From the NCBI GenBank assembly GCA_018716005.1, contig DVKN01000248.1, forward strand, positions 1 through 14,624: 14,624 nucleotides of DNA. Direction: 5' to 3'. The notes beneath the pieces were generated by a model. The model ran no database searches and was not told the origin of the DNA. It saw nothing but the letters and a program-made list of their open reading frames with translations. The DNA comes from Candidatus Scatomorpha stercoravium. Its GTDB lineage: Bacteria; Bacillota; Clostridia; Oscillospirales; Oscillospiraceae. This document shows, one piece after another, positions 1-6,392 of this stretch. The translations under genes were made by a program, and so were the position numbers. Position 1 is the first letter of the stretch. The number at the start of each line of letters is the position of its first letter.

Positions 1-1
1 C

Positions 2-76
2 ACGGAGGACGAGCTCCGCGCGGGCGTAATTCTCCGCCGCGGCAAGAAGAGCTTCAATAAGGCCGTGCTCAAGTAA
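2..76 (+). CDS. C-terminal end of an unrecognised protein (partial)
   Basis: Frame 2 is open from the left edge and stops at TAA 74-76, giving a 24-residue tail that ends in RRGKKSFNKAVLK. The tail is basic and has no membrane segment. A strong hairpin terminator starts six bases after the stop, which supports this being a true gene end. The frame 1 alternative stops at 58-60, further from the terminator. I cannot assign a family from so short a tail. Confidence 0.6.
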   Translation, partial: TEDELRAGVILRRGKKSFNKAVLK

Positions 77-81
77 AATCA

Positions 82-120
82 AAAGCGAAAGCCGCCCCGG
101 AAGGGGCGGCTTTTCGTTTT
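82..120. terminator. Strong bidirectional intrinsic terminator
   Basis: An 8-bp perfect GC stem, GCCGCCCC/GGGGCGGC, with a GGAA loop (91-110) is flanked by AAAGCGAAA and TTTTCGTTTT, which extend the pairing. On the + strand the stem is followed by TTTTCGTTTT and ends the partial gene at 2-76. On the - strand it is followed by TTTCGCTTTTGATTTT and can end the lipoprotein-rarD operon that reads toward it. Confidence 0.9.
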
Positions 121-247
121 GCAAAGCGCGGCTTGCGCCGCGCAAGCGGCGCTTTACATCAGAGCAAGCGAGGCTTAACACCGCGCAAGCCCTGCTTGAC
201 ACATCGCAAGCGCGGTTTAACACCGCGCAAGCGGCGCTTTGCATCGG
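121..247. repeat. Six-unit 21-bp tandem array with a mini-palindrome core
   Basis: Units start at 121, 142, 164, 185, 206 and 227. All are 21 bases except the second, which is 22. Units 2-6 begin GCAAGC and the first begins GCAAAGC. Each carries AAGC-NNN-GCTT (GTTT in the fifth), so the arms are conserved while the middle triplet varies (GCG, GGC, GAG, CCT, GCG, GGC). The last unit ends at 247, directly against the rarD stop codon at 248-250, and the first touches the terminator. The units could be a protein-binding array spaced two helical turns apart, RNA hairpins in the rarD 3' UTR, or a decaying minisatellite. Confidence 0.8.
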
Positions 248-1141
248 CTATGTGTCCGCGGCGGCCTTTTCCCTCGCCGCGCGGCGGAAGGAGCCGGCGG
301 TGAAGAGGACGAGCCCGGCGATTATAAAGCCGAACATGACGAGCTTGCTCTTCGTCACCGGCTCGCCCATGAAGAGGAAGCCGCAGACGAAGGAGATGGT
401 GGAGCTGAGGTACTGCATGATGCCCACGACCTTGAAGGGCATGGCGTTGACGGCGTAGGCATAGAGCACGATGGGCGTCGCGGTGACGAGGCCGCTCAGT
501 ATGAGCAGCGCGCCGCCGCCGGCGTCGACCCCGGCCCAGCCCATGTCCCCGCGGTAGAATACCAGCGAGGCTATGAGCGCGAGGGGGCTCAGGAGCGTGG
601 TCTCGACGGCGACGGTGATTACCGAGTCTGCCCTCGCGGCCTTCGTGACCGCGGCGTAGGCCGGCCAGCTCACGGCGCAGAGCACAGCGACGACGGGGAA
701 GGAGCCGAAGCCCACCCAGCTCGTGAGGACGCCGACAAAGGCGACCAGCACCGCCGCGAACTCGAGCGCGCTGCCCTTTTCGCGGAAGATTGTGATGCCG
801 GTGATGAAGATGACCATCGGGTTCATATAGTAGCCGAGGGCCGTGTCCAGGACGTGGCCGTTCGCGATGGCCCAGTTGAAGAGCGCCCAGTCGAAGCACA
901 GGAAGAGCGCCGCCGGGACGAGGTACTTCATGACCTGCCTGTCGCGGAAGGCGGCGAAGAGCTCGCGGAGCCGCCCCGTGCAGGCGAGGAAGAGCCAGGT
1001 GAAGGCCATGCTCATGATAATGCGGCAGCAGAGTATGAACATGGAGTCGTAGCGCGCGAGCAAATCCCAGTAGAGCGGCTGCGTCCCCCATATGCAGTAG
1101 CAGATAAGCAGCGCCGCGAGGCTTTTTCCCTTCCCCCGCAC
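248..1141 (-). CDS. rarD: RarD-like EamA/DMT family transporter
   Basis: This 297-residue protein is almost wholly hydrophobic, with about ten predicted membrane helices, the usual size and layout of RarD-type EamA transporters. Family-like stretches include WGTQPLYWDLL near the N-terminus, NWAIANGHVLDTALGYYMNP at about 108-127, and the later GIMQYLSSTISFVCGFLF. RarD proteins are inner-membrane permeases of the drug/metabolite superfamily; named after chloramphenicol sensitivity, their natural substrate is generally unknown. The start is GTG (1139-1141), three bases after the TAA of the upstream lipoprotein gene, with GGAG six bases before it inside that gene's end, so the two genes form one operon. 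The 3' end abuts the palindrome array. Family assignment is firm; substrate cannot be inferred. Confidence 0.88.
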   Translation of the reverse strand: MRGKGKSLAALLICYCIWGTQPLYWDLLARYDSMFILCCRIIMSMAFTWLFLACTGRLRELFAAFRDRQVMKYLVPAALFLCFDWALFNWAIANGHVLDTALGYYMNPMVIFITGITIFREKGSALEFAAVLVAFVGVLTSWVGFGSFPVVAVLCAVSWPAYAAVTKAARADSVITVAVETTLLSPLALIASLVFYRGDMGWAGVDAGGGALLILSGLVTATPIVLYAYAVNAMPFKVVGIMQYLSSTISFVCGFLFMGEPVTKSKLVMFGFIIAGLVLFTAGSFRRAAREKAAADT

Positions 1142-1144
1142 GGC

Positions 1145-2233
1145 TTACTCCGGCTTCTCGAAGCTGATGCCGCTGCCGTAGTCGTCGCCCTTGATGCCGA
1201 CGTAGGTGTGGCCCGGGGCGAGGCTGAGCTCGGTGCCGTCGGCGAGATAGTAGTGGAAGGGGCTGTACTCGTCGGCCCTCTCCCAGGTTATCTCGACGCA
1301 CTTGCCGCCGGTGCAGTACCAGCCCTCGCCCTCGCCGGTGGTGCGCACCTCGAGACGGCCGTAGCCGTCGACGACCTTGATGTCGGTGTTGAGGAAGAAG
1401 AGGTTAGTGTAGCTGACCTGCTCGCCCGTGTTCTCATCGATGTACTTGTCGCCGTACTGGTTGGCGTAGTAGAGCCCGTCGTCGGCGTTGTAGTCGAAGC
1501 TCATGGACTTGTAGGTGTTGAAGGTGAGGCAGGCGTACTCGGCCTCGTTCGTGCACTGCTCGACGGCGTCGTCGGAGAAATTGAGGCCGTAGTCATACTC
1601 GCCGCCCTCGTGCTCGAAGTCGAAGCCGCGCTCCTCGATGGCCTCAATCAGCTTGGGCCCGTTCGCGAAGAGGCTGTGCTCGAGGCCGTTGTGGACGCGG
1701 GCCGGGTCGCGCGCGAAGGGCGCGGAGGCGTAGGTCTGGCGCACGCCGTCGATGTGGTCCCAGCCGGTGGAGGAGAGCAGGCTGTAGGCGGCCTCGCTCC
1801 CGCCGGCGTGGATGATGATGGCGTCGTAGCCGAAGGCAATCTGCGCGTAATAGGGGCGGATGGAGCGCACGGTGCCTATGCTCTCGAGATCGGAGATGTC
1901 GGTGAAGTAGGCGGTCATGCGGGTGACGCCGCCCTCGGCGGGGATTTCATAGAGTATCTCGGCCTGGGAGACGCCGCGCTGCGGCAGGGAGGGCGGGAGG
2001 TTGTTAATCATGACGGCGAAGGGCCGGTTCATGCTTATGTCCTCCTCGACGGGCTCGCCGCTGAGGGGGTTGAGGAACGGCTCCGGCGTGGGGCTCGGCG
2101 TGGGCTCGGGCGTGCCGGTGGGTTCGGGGACGTCCTCGGCGTCGGGGGTCGGGAGGGCGGACTGCCCGCCGCCGCAGGCGGCGAGGGAGAGCAGCATGGC
2201 CGCGCAGAGCACGGCGGCAAAGAATTTTTTCAT
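1145..2233 (-). CDS. DUF3048 (YerB-like) lipoprotein
   Basis: This is a 362-residue protein. The start chosen is the ATG at 2231-2233, not an in-frame one further upstream. It gives a clean lipoprotein signal (MKKFF, hydrophobic core, LSLAAC with Cys20) and has GAGGTG just upstream, while the longer frame would run through the promoter. After the lipid-anchor Cys comes a Pro/Thr/Glu-rich linker (about 25-55). The DUF3048 N-terminal domain follows, recognisable by RPFAVMINNLPPSLPQ, GVSQAEILYEIPAEGGVTR, IGTVRSIRPYY and GYDAIIIHAGGSEAAY. A C-terminal DUF3048 segment (about 225-350) includes the VSYTNLFFLNTDIKVVD-like stretch and YVGIKGDD. The protein should sit on the outer face of the cytoplasmic membrane. 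The role of this family is poorly defined. It is first in an operon with rarD and has its own strong sigma-A promoter. Confidence 0.9.
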   Translation of the reverse strand: MKKFFAAVLCAAMLLSLAACGGGQSALPTPDAEDVPEPTGTPEPTPSPTPEPFLNPLSGEPVEEDISMNRPFAVMINNLPPSLPQRGVSQAEILYEIPAEGGVTRMTAYFTDISDLESIGTVRSIRPYYAQIAFGYDAIIIHAGGSEAAYSLLSSTGWDHIDGVRQTYASAPFARDPARVHNGLEHSLFANGPKLIEAIEERGFDFEHEGGEYDYGLNFSDDAVEQCTNEAEYACLTFNTYKSMSFDYNADDGLYYANQYGDKYIDENTGEQVSYTNLFFLNTDIKVVDGYGRLEVRTTGEGEGWYCTGGKCVEITWERADEYSPFHYYLADGTELSLAPGHTYVGIKGDDYGSGISFEKPE

Positions 2234-2270
2234 AGTACACCTCACTGGTGGCAGGATAAACACATATCTA

Positions 2271-2299
2271 ATAATACTCCGCCGGGGCGCGCTTGTCAA
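2271..2299 (-). promoter_or_regulatory. Sigma-A promoter of the DUF3048-rarD operon
   Basis: Read on the - strand: TTGACA (2294-2299), a 17-base spacer, then TATTAT (2271-2276). This is a consensus -35 and a five-of-six -10. The start codon lies about 40 bases downstream. The -35 overlaps the ywlG -35 on the other strand by five bases. Confidence 0.85.
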
Positions 2300-2321
2300 A
2301 CGCTGCGGAGAGTGATACAAT
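2293..2321 (+). promoter_or_regulatory. Sigma-A promoter of ywlG
   Basis: TTGTCA (2293-2298), a 17-base spacer, then TACAAT (2316-2321). Each hexamer has one mismatch to consensus. The ywlG ATG is at 2365. The -35 is the complement of the -35 used by the divergent lipoprotein operon. Confidence 0.82.
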
Positions 2322-2364
2322 ATAGACGCCAAAAGGCGCAAAATGTTCTGTGGAGATGTTATAA

Positions 2365-2922
2365 ATGGACGCGAATTATGAAGCGATACGCCGCGAGGCG
2401 CACGACGCTATGGCGGAGCTCCTTGAGAGGGCCAATCTGAGGCCCGGCGCGCTCGTCGTCGTCGGCTGCTCCTCGAGCGAAATCATGGGCAGCAACATCG
2501 GAAAGGGCTCCACGCCCGAGGCCGCGGAGGCGGTTTATGAGGCGATAGCGCCTCTCCTCGCCGAACGCGGGCTCTATCTCGCGGCCCAGTGCTGCGAGCA
2601 CCTCAACCGCGCGCTCATAATAGAGCGCGCGGCCGCGGAGAAGTTCGGCTATGAGCCCGTCTGCGTCATACCCCAGCCGAAGGCCGGAGGCAGCTTCGCC
2701 ACGGCGGCCTGGGGGCATATGGCGGACCCCGTCGCCGTCGAGCGCGTGCGAGCCGCCGCGGGCCTCGACATCGGCAGCACGCTCATAGGCATGCACCTCA
2801 GGGAGGTCGCCGTGCCGCTCCGCCTCGCCGTAAAGCGCGTGGGCGAAGCGCCGGTTACCGCCGCGCGCACCCGCCCGAAGCTCATAGGCGGCCGCCGCGC
2901 CGTCTATCCCGAGAGCGTGTGA
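2365..2922 (+). CDS. ywlG: YwlG / TIGR01440 (UPF0340) family protein
   Basis: This 185-residue soluble protein matches the YwlG family in length and motifs. It has an N-terminal helix, then VVVGCSSSEIMGSNIGKGST (about 32-51), the paired cysteines in AAQCCEHLNRALIIE (about 73-87), a Gly-rich GGSFATAAWGHMADPVAVE stretch (about 107-125), and DIGSTLIGMHLREVAVPLR near the C-terminus. The family is widespread in Bacillota and its biochemical function is not established to my knowledge. It has GGAGAT seven bases before the ATG, its own promoter and its own terminator, so it is monocistronic. In B. subtilis the gene lies near glyA and upp; none of those neighbours is present here. Confidence 0.9.
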   Translation: MDANYEAIRREAHDAMAELLERANLRPGALVVVGCSSSEIMGSNIGKGSTPEAAEAVYEAIAPLLAERGLYLAAQCCEHLNRALIIERAAAEKFGYEPVCVIPQPKAGGSFATAAWGHMADPVAVERVRAAAGLDIGSTLIGMHLREVAVPLRLAVKRVGEAPVTAARTRPKLIGGRRAVYPESV

Positions 2923-2938
2923 CGCGCTCAGGGCAAAG

Positions 2939-2976
2939 CAAAGCCCCGTGGGGAACCACGGGGCTTAACTTTTAAC
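2939..2976. terminator. Bidirectional terminator between ywlG and secG
   Basis: A perfect 11-bp stem, AAGCCCCGTGG/CCACGGGGCTT, with a GGAA loop (2941-2966) is followed by AACTTTTAA on the + strand and TTGCTTTG on the - strand. It lies between two convergent genes, 18 bases after the ywlG stop and 15 before the secG stop on the other strand, so it can serve both. Confidence 0.85.
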
Positions 2977-2981
2977 TTGCC

Positions 2982-3209
2982 TCAAACAAAGTGCAGCGCG
3001 AGGGTGAGGACGACGAAGGCGAGGCCGACCCACTTGGTGGCCTTGGCGAGCTTCGCGTCCCAGGTCTTGGCCTGGCCCTTGCTCAGGAAGGTGTCCGCGC
3101 CGCCGGCAATCGCGCCGGAGAGACCGGAGCGCTTGCCGCTCTGGCTGAGGACTATGACAGTGACGGCGATGGCGCAGAGGAGCTGCAGGATGGTGAGTAC
3201 GAGTTCCAT
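2982..3209 (-). CDS. secG: Preprotein translocase subunit SecG
   Basis: This 75-residue protein has the normal SecG length and layout: a first membrane helix (about 2-22) running into VIVLSQSGKRSGLSGAIAGG, then DTFLSKGQAKTWDAKLAKATK, and a second helix (about 57-75). The IVLSQSGK..GLSGAI..G...F block between the helices is the hallmark of the family. SecG is the small accessory subunit of the SecYEG channel and helps SecA-driven export. Its own extended -10 promoter lies upstream and a shared terminator downstream. Read-through from the DUF3592-like gene is possible, because I see no terminator between them. Confidence 0.95.
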   Translation of the reverse strand: MELVLTILQLLCAIAVTVIVLSQSGKRSGLSGAIAGGADTFLSKGQAKTWDAKLAKATKWVGLAFVVLTLALHFV

Positions 3210-3249
3210 AATATATCGACCCTTTCAAGTTTCGTACGCAGTACCTAGT

Positions 3250-3278
3250 ACTATAGCACACAAGATGTTGTATTGCAA
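3250..3278 (-). promoter_or_regulatory. secG: secG promoter with extended -10
   Basis: Read on the - strand: TTGCAA (3273-3278), a 17-base spacer, then TATAGT (3250-3255) preceded by TGC, an extended -10. The -35 lies only nine bases after the stop of the upstream DUF3592-like gene. Confidence 0.78.
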
Positions 3279-3286
3279 GTGTTTTT

Positions 3287-3640
3287 TTACCCTCGGCGGT
3301 AAATAAACCTGAAATAGTCGGGGCCGAGCGGGAAATCGCCGCTCACGGCGTACCTCGAGGGCCGGCGCGGGTCGTAGTACACATCCACATCCGCCCCCAC
3401 GCCCGGGCAGGCATAGGCCCAGCCAACGAAGCGCCGCCCGGTATAGCTCTCGCCGCCCACCCTGTATGTAAAGGTAAAAATGTGCGGGAACACGGCCCCG
3501 TCGAGCGAATCGCGCCGCACCGGCTTGAGGTTTACCTTGTACCAGCGGCACTCGCTGACGGACGTGACCGTGCCGGTGACGCGCTCGCCGCGCTCGATTA
3601 TGCGCTTCGAGCCCAATCCGAAGCAGCCGGCGAAGCTCAT
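3287..3640 (-). CDS. DUF3592-like small soluble protein
   Basis: The 117-residue protein has a single beta-rich domain. Its order of elements resembles DUF3592: GTVTSVSECRWYKVN (about 23-37), FPHIFTFTYRVGGESYTGRR (about 51-70), then GADVDVYYDPRRPSRYAV (about 82-99), the 'G..V.VYYDP..P' signature. DUF3592 proteins usually carry membrane helices, but none is evident here. The ATG overlaps the TGA of the PEP/pyruvate-binding gene as ATGA (3637-3640), with GAGGAG very close upstream, which points to translational coupling. It is therefore probably co-expressed with, and may act with, that protein. The fold call is moderate and the function unknown. Confidence 0.72.
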   Translation of the reverse strand: MSFAGCFGLGSKRIIERGERVTGTVTSVSECRWYKVNLKPVRRDSLDGAVFPHIFTFTYRVGGESYTGRRFVGWAYACPGVGADVDVYYDPRRPSRYAVSGDFPLGPDYFRFIYRRG

Positions 3641-6216
3641 TTCTCCTCACCGTCCCCGTTAAAGCCGCAGGCGGCCTCGTTCTTCACGGGGTCGAGCCAG
3701 AAGTGCAGCCCCTCGGGCTCCGTCACGCGGAACATGCCGTTGAACTCCGGCGCGTCCGGGCAGTAGTCGTCGAAGCGGTTGGGGAGGGCCTCGAGCAGGC
3801 CGGGGTTATAGAGCTCCGTGCGGCTGTCGTTCCAGATGGCGCAGTAGAAGATGTCCGCCTCGACGAGGTCCTGGAACATATGGCTGCCGTAGCTGAGCTC
3901 GGGCATATAGCCCGCGCGGTCGTCGCTCACCTCGCAGACTCCGGCGAAGCCGCTTATGTCGGCGAAGGAGCAGGGGACGCCGAGCTCGGGCGAGCTCGTG
4001 CCGAGGCGGCCGGGGGCGAGGAGCAGGATTTTCTTCCCGCTGCCCTTGAGCGCGCGGTTTATCTTCCCCACGGCCACGGCCGCGAGCGGCTTCTTGCTGT
4101 ACGGGTACTCGTAATAGGCCTTGGCGTCTATCTCTATCACCACGTCTATGCGCGTGCTGGTGGCGAGGCCCATGGCGGAGTTCCTCAGCCGGAAGAGCGT
4201 CTTCTCCGGCGCGAGCTCGGGGACGGCCACGCGCCCGCCGGGCTGGCCCACGTACAGCGGCCGGCACTGGAGGAGGTTTATGACGAAATCGCCGTCCTCG
4301 TCCGTGTTTATGGCGTATTCTATGTCCACGGGAGTGCCGTAGACGTTCTCGAGCGTTTTCAGGAGCGAGCGCATGATATGAGGGAAGGGCGTGCGCTCGA
4401 GAAGGCCCTGGCAGCTCACGTACCAGACCTGCTCGTTGTAGCCGAATTCGCGCAGCTCCGCCTCGGCGTCCGTGTCGCGCTCGTACATGAGCGACCAGAA
4501 CCAGCGCGGCAGGCACTGCCTCACCGTCTCGGCGTCCACGCTGTGGAACTGCTGGCGGTCGCGGTCTATGACGTCTATGCTGTGCTGCGAGTACCGGTGC
4601 CTCTCGGCCGTTGCGGAATGGGAGCGGGCCGTGGGCCGGTCGAGGCTGACGAGGCGCGGGTAGTCGTTCTCGGTGCGGTCGACGGCCTTGGTGCCGAGGC
4701 CGACGACCAGGCGGAGCATACCCGCCTCGGGGTCGGCGTCCCGGCTCGTGCGGTACAGGCTGCGCGAGAAGCCGACGCCCGCCGCGCCGGGCAGGTAATA
4801 CGGCCCCGCCCAGGAGCCGGAGACGCGCTGGACGAGGATGCTCATCTGCTCGTCGAGCTTCTCGAGCCCGCGCTGGGCGCGGTATTCGAGCGCGGAGGGG
4901 TCCATCGTGCTGGCGTATACCGTGCGCACGGCCTGCTCGAACTTCCTGAGCCTATCCTCGAGCGGGCCAAAGTTCACGCAGAAGACGCTCTCGTACTTGC
5001 CCGCGAAGGCGTTGCCGAAGCCGTCCTCGAGGAAGCTCGAGGAGCGCACTATGATAGGGCTCTGGCCGTAGTATGAGAGCATGGACTTGAACTGCTCGCG
5101 TATCTGCTCGGAGAACTCGCCGTGCAGCAGCGCCTCGCGCAGCTCGGGGGCCTTCGAGAAATAGCCCTCCGGCGTGCGCTGCTCGACGCGCAGCTTCCAG
5201 CAGTTGTTGTCGACGATGTAGGTGTAGAAGACGTCGGAGCCTATGAAGAAGCTGTCGTGCGGCTCCGAATGTTCGCGGAATTCGGGCAGGCAGGTCTCCG
5301 CAATCTTGCGCGCGAGGAGCATGCCGCAGGCCTTGCCGCCGATGGAGCCCGCGCCTATCATGCGGTCGCGCACGGCGAAATAGTCGCGCGGCTCGAACAT
5401 CTGCTTTATGAGCCGCTGCACAAGCGGGTCGCGGCTCATCATGCTCTCGAGCAGCACCTTCTCCGTCTGCGAGTGGAAGCGGCCCTGGCCGAACTCCATC
5501 TTCGCCTGGGCGAAGAAGCGGTCGTGGCTGTCGAAATTCTGGTCCTGCGTGTGCGAGGATATGTCGTCGAGCAGCTTATAATAGCGGCTGAGCGCGACGC
5601 CGCCGTCGAGCGGCTTGAATGGCCCGCCGCGCACGCTGACGTGGGGCAGGTAGATGTTGATGCTCTCGCGGTCCTGGGCCTTGAGCGTGTGGATATAGAC
5701 TGAGTCGTCCGAGGTATAGACGTCTATAAGCACCTGCGTCGTATCGCGTATGCGGGCGATGGCGTCGAAGCTGTGCCGCCCGCGCAGGATGGGGAAGTAC
5801 GCCACCGTCTCCAGCTCGTAGAGGTAGGGGCAGGTCACGCGGAAGAAGTTGCCCATCATCTGGTCCGTGTACCAGGCGCTCTGCAGCTCGCTCAGGCAGT
5901 CGAAGACGTAGAACGCGCCCTCGCCCTCGGCCGTTATGCGGTCGTAGATGGCCACCGTGAAGGGCTCGAAGCCCATGTCCGGGTCAAATTCGTAGATTTT
6001 CAGCCCCGGGGCGGCCTCGAGCAGCTGCTCGTGGCGCGTGAAGTGTATGTAGACGACGTTCCGCCCGTCGGCGAGCGCCCTCTGCGCGAAGGGCCGCGCG
6101 AAGCGCTTGTAGCCTTCGAGGTCGGAGACCTGCCAGACCACGTTGTCGCCTATGCGTATGCTGTCAAAGACCTCGTCCGCGCCCGGATAGCCGCTGGGTA
6201 TTCTGTCAAAAAGCAA
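3637..6216 (-). CDS. PEP/pyruvate-binding (PPDK_N) protein with a KaiC-like N-terminus lacking a P-loop
   Basis: This is an 859-residue protein. Residues about 5-170 follow a KaiC/RecA-like pattern: PSGYPGADEVF, GRNVVYIHFTRHEQLL, Walker-B-like AFYVFDCLSEL (101-111) and IARIRDTTQVLIDVY. The P-loop position reads GDNVVWQVSDLEGYKRF, with no GKT/GKS. Residues about 285-655 are an ATP-grasp PPDK_N domain: GSIGGKACGML (290-300), SPIIVRSSSFLED followed by AFAGKYESVF (386-412), MSILVQRVSG (458-467), VVGLGTKAVDRTENDYPR (504-521) and VDIEYAI...LLQCRPL (630-654). A C-terminal region has APGRLGTSSPELGVP (734-748) and HMFQDLVEADIFY (779-791). The phosphohistidine and PEP-barrel domains of true PPDK/PpsA are absent, so it is not a complete dikinase. 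The start is TTG (6214-6216), supported by GGAGGGAGGG about seven bases upstream. Substrate and role are unknown. Confidence 0.85.
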   Translation of the reverse strand: MLFDRIPSGYPGADEVFDSIRIGDNVVWQVSDLEGYKRFARPFAQRALADGRNVVYIHFTRHEQLLEAAPGLKIYEFDPDMGFEPFTVAIYDRITAEGEGAFYVFDCLSELQSAWYTDQMMGNFFRVTCPYLYELETVAYFPILRGRHSFDAIARIRDTTQVLIDVYTSDDSVYIHTLKAQDRESINIYLPHVSVRGGPFKPLDGGVALSRYYKLLDDISSHTQDQNFDSHDRFFAQAKMEFGQGRFHSQTEKVLLESMMSRDPLVQRLIKQMFEPRDYFAVRDRMIGAGSIGGKACGMLLARKIAETCLPEFREHSEPHDSFFIGSDVFYTYIVDNNCWKLRVEQRTPEGYFSKAPELREALLHGEFSEQIREQFKSMLSYYGQSPIIVRSSSFLEDGFGNAFAGKYESVFCVNFGPLEDRLRKFEQAVRTVYASTMDPSALEYRAQRGLEKLDEQMSILVQRVSGSWAGPYYLPGAAGVGFSRSLYRTSRDADPEAGMLRLVVGLGTKAVDRTENDYPRLVSLDRPTARSHSATAERHRYSQHSIDVIDRDRQQFHSVDAETVRQCLPRWFWSLMYERDTDAEAELREFGYNEQVWYVSCQGLLERTPFPHIMRSLLKTLENVYGTPVDIEYAINTDEDGDFVINLLQCRPLYVGQPGGRVAVPELAPEKTLFRLRNSAMGLATSTRIDVVIEIDAKAYYEYPYSKKPLAAVAVGKINRALKGSGKKILLLAPGRLGTSSPELGVPCSFADISGFAGVCEVSDDRAGYMPELSYGSHMFQDLVEADIFYCAIWNDSRTELYNPGLLEALPNRFDDYCPDAPEFNGMFRVTEPEGLHFWLDPVKNEAACGFNGDGEEK

Positions 6217-6251
6217 AACCGAACCCTCCCTCCGTCTTGTCTAATATAGAT

Positions 6252-6287
6252 AGTATATCAAGTCCGGATGAATTTGTCACGTGTGAC
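6252..6287 (-). promoter_or_regulatory. Promoter of the PEP/pyruvate-binding operon with an overlapping inverted repeat
   Basis: Read on the - strand: GTGACA (6275-6280), a 17-base spacer, then TATACT (6252-6257) preceded by TGA, an extended -10. An inverted repeat, GTCAC-GT-GTGAC (6276-6287), covers the -35 and could be an operator. The site is not a textbook CRP, FNR or Rex site. Confidence 0.7.
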
Positions 6288-6330
6288 TTTTTTAACATTG
6301 CAAACGGCTAAAGACCGCCGCGGAAAACCG

Positions 6331-6359
6331 TTGACAAGCGGCCCGGGATGCAATATCAT
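6331..6359 (+). promoter_or_regulatory. Sigma-A promoter of the alpha/beta hydrolase gene
   Basis: A consensus TTGACA (6331-6336), a 17-base spacer and TATCAT (6354-6359). Transcription would start near 6366, downstream of an in-frame ATG at 6348, which argues for the later start at 6393. Confidence 0.8.
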
Positions 6360-6392
6360 AGACGGGTTGAAACTTATGCGGGAGAGAGAAGC

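Noticed and set aside
121..247. The tandem array as a CRISPR
   Set aside because: The period is only 21 bp with no long identical repeat or unique spacers, and no cas gene is nearby.
159..1301. A - strand frame ending in 7-residue repeats such as LRGVKPRLRCVK
   Set aside because: The repeated peptide is just the 21-bp DNA array read in a frame that overlaps rarD. The rarD frame has the membrane protein signal, so the peptide repeat is not a real product.
2234..2341. An N-terminal extension of the DUF3048 lipoprotein by 36 residues
   Set aside because: It would put the divergent promoter inside the coding region and bury the lipoprotein signal peptide; the ATG at 2231-2233 has its own GAGGTG site.
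239..2440. A 733-codon open frame on the + strand across the rarD and lipoprotein genes
   Set aside because: It crosses two well-supported - strand genes and their promoter, and its product is low-complexity Ala/Glu/Gly/Arg sequence.
3280..3305. A hairpin TTTACC...GGTAAA at the end of the DUF3592-like gene as a terminator
   Set aside because: On the coding strand it is followed by A residues, not T, so it would not work as an intrinsic terminator for that gene.
3703..5076. A 457-codon open frame on the + strand
   Set aside because: It is antisense to the PPDK_N gene, whose ATP-grasp motifs are clearly on the - strand.
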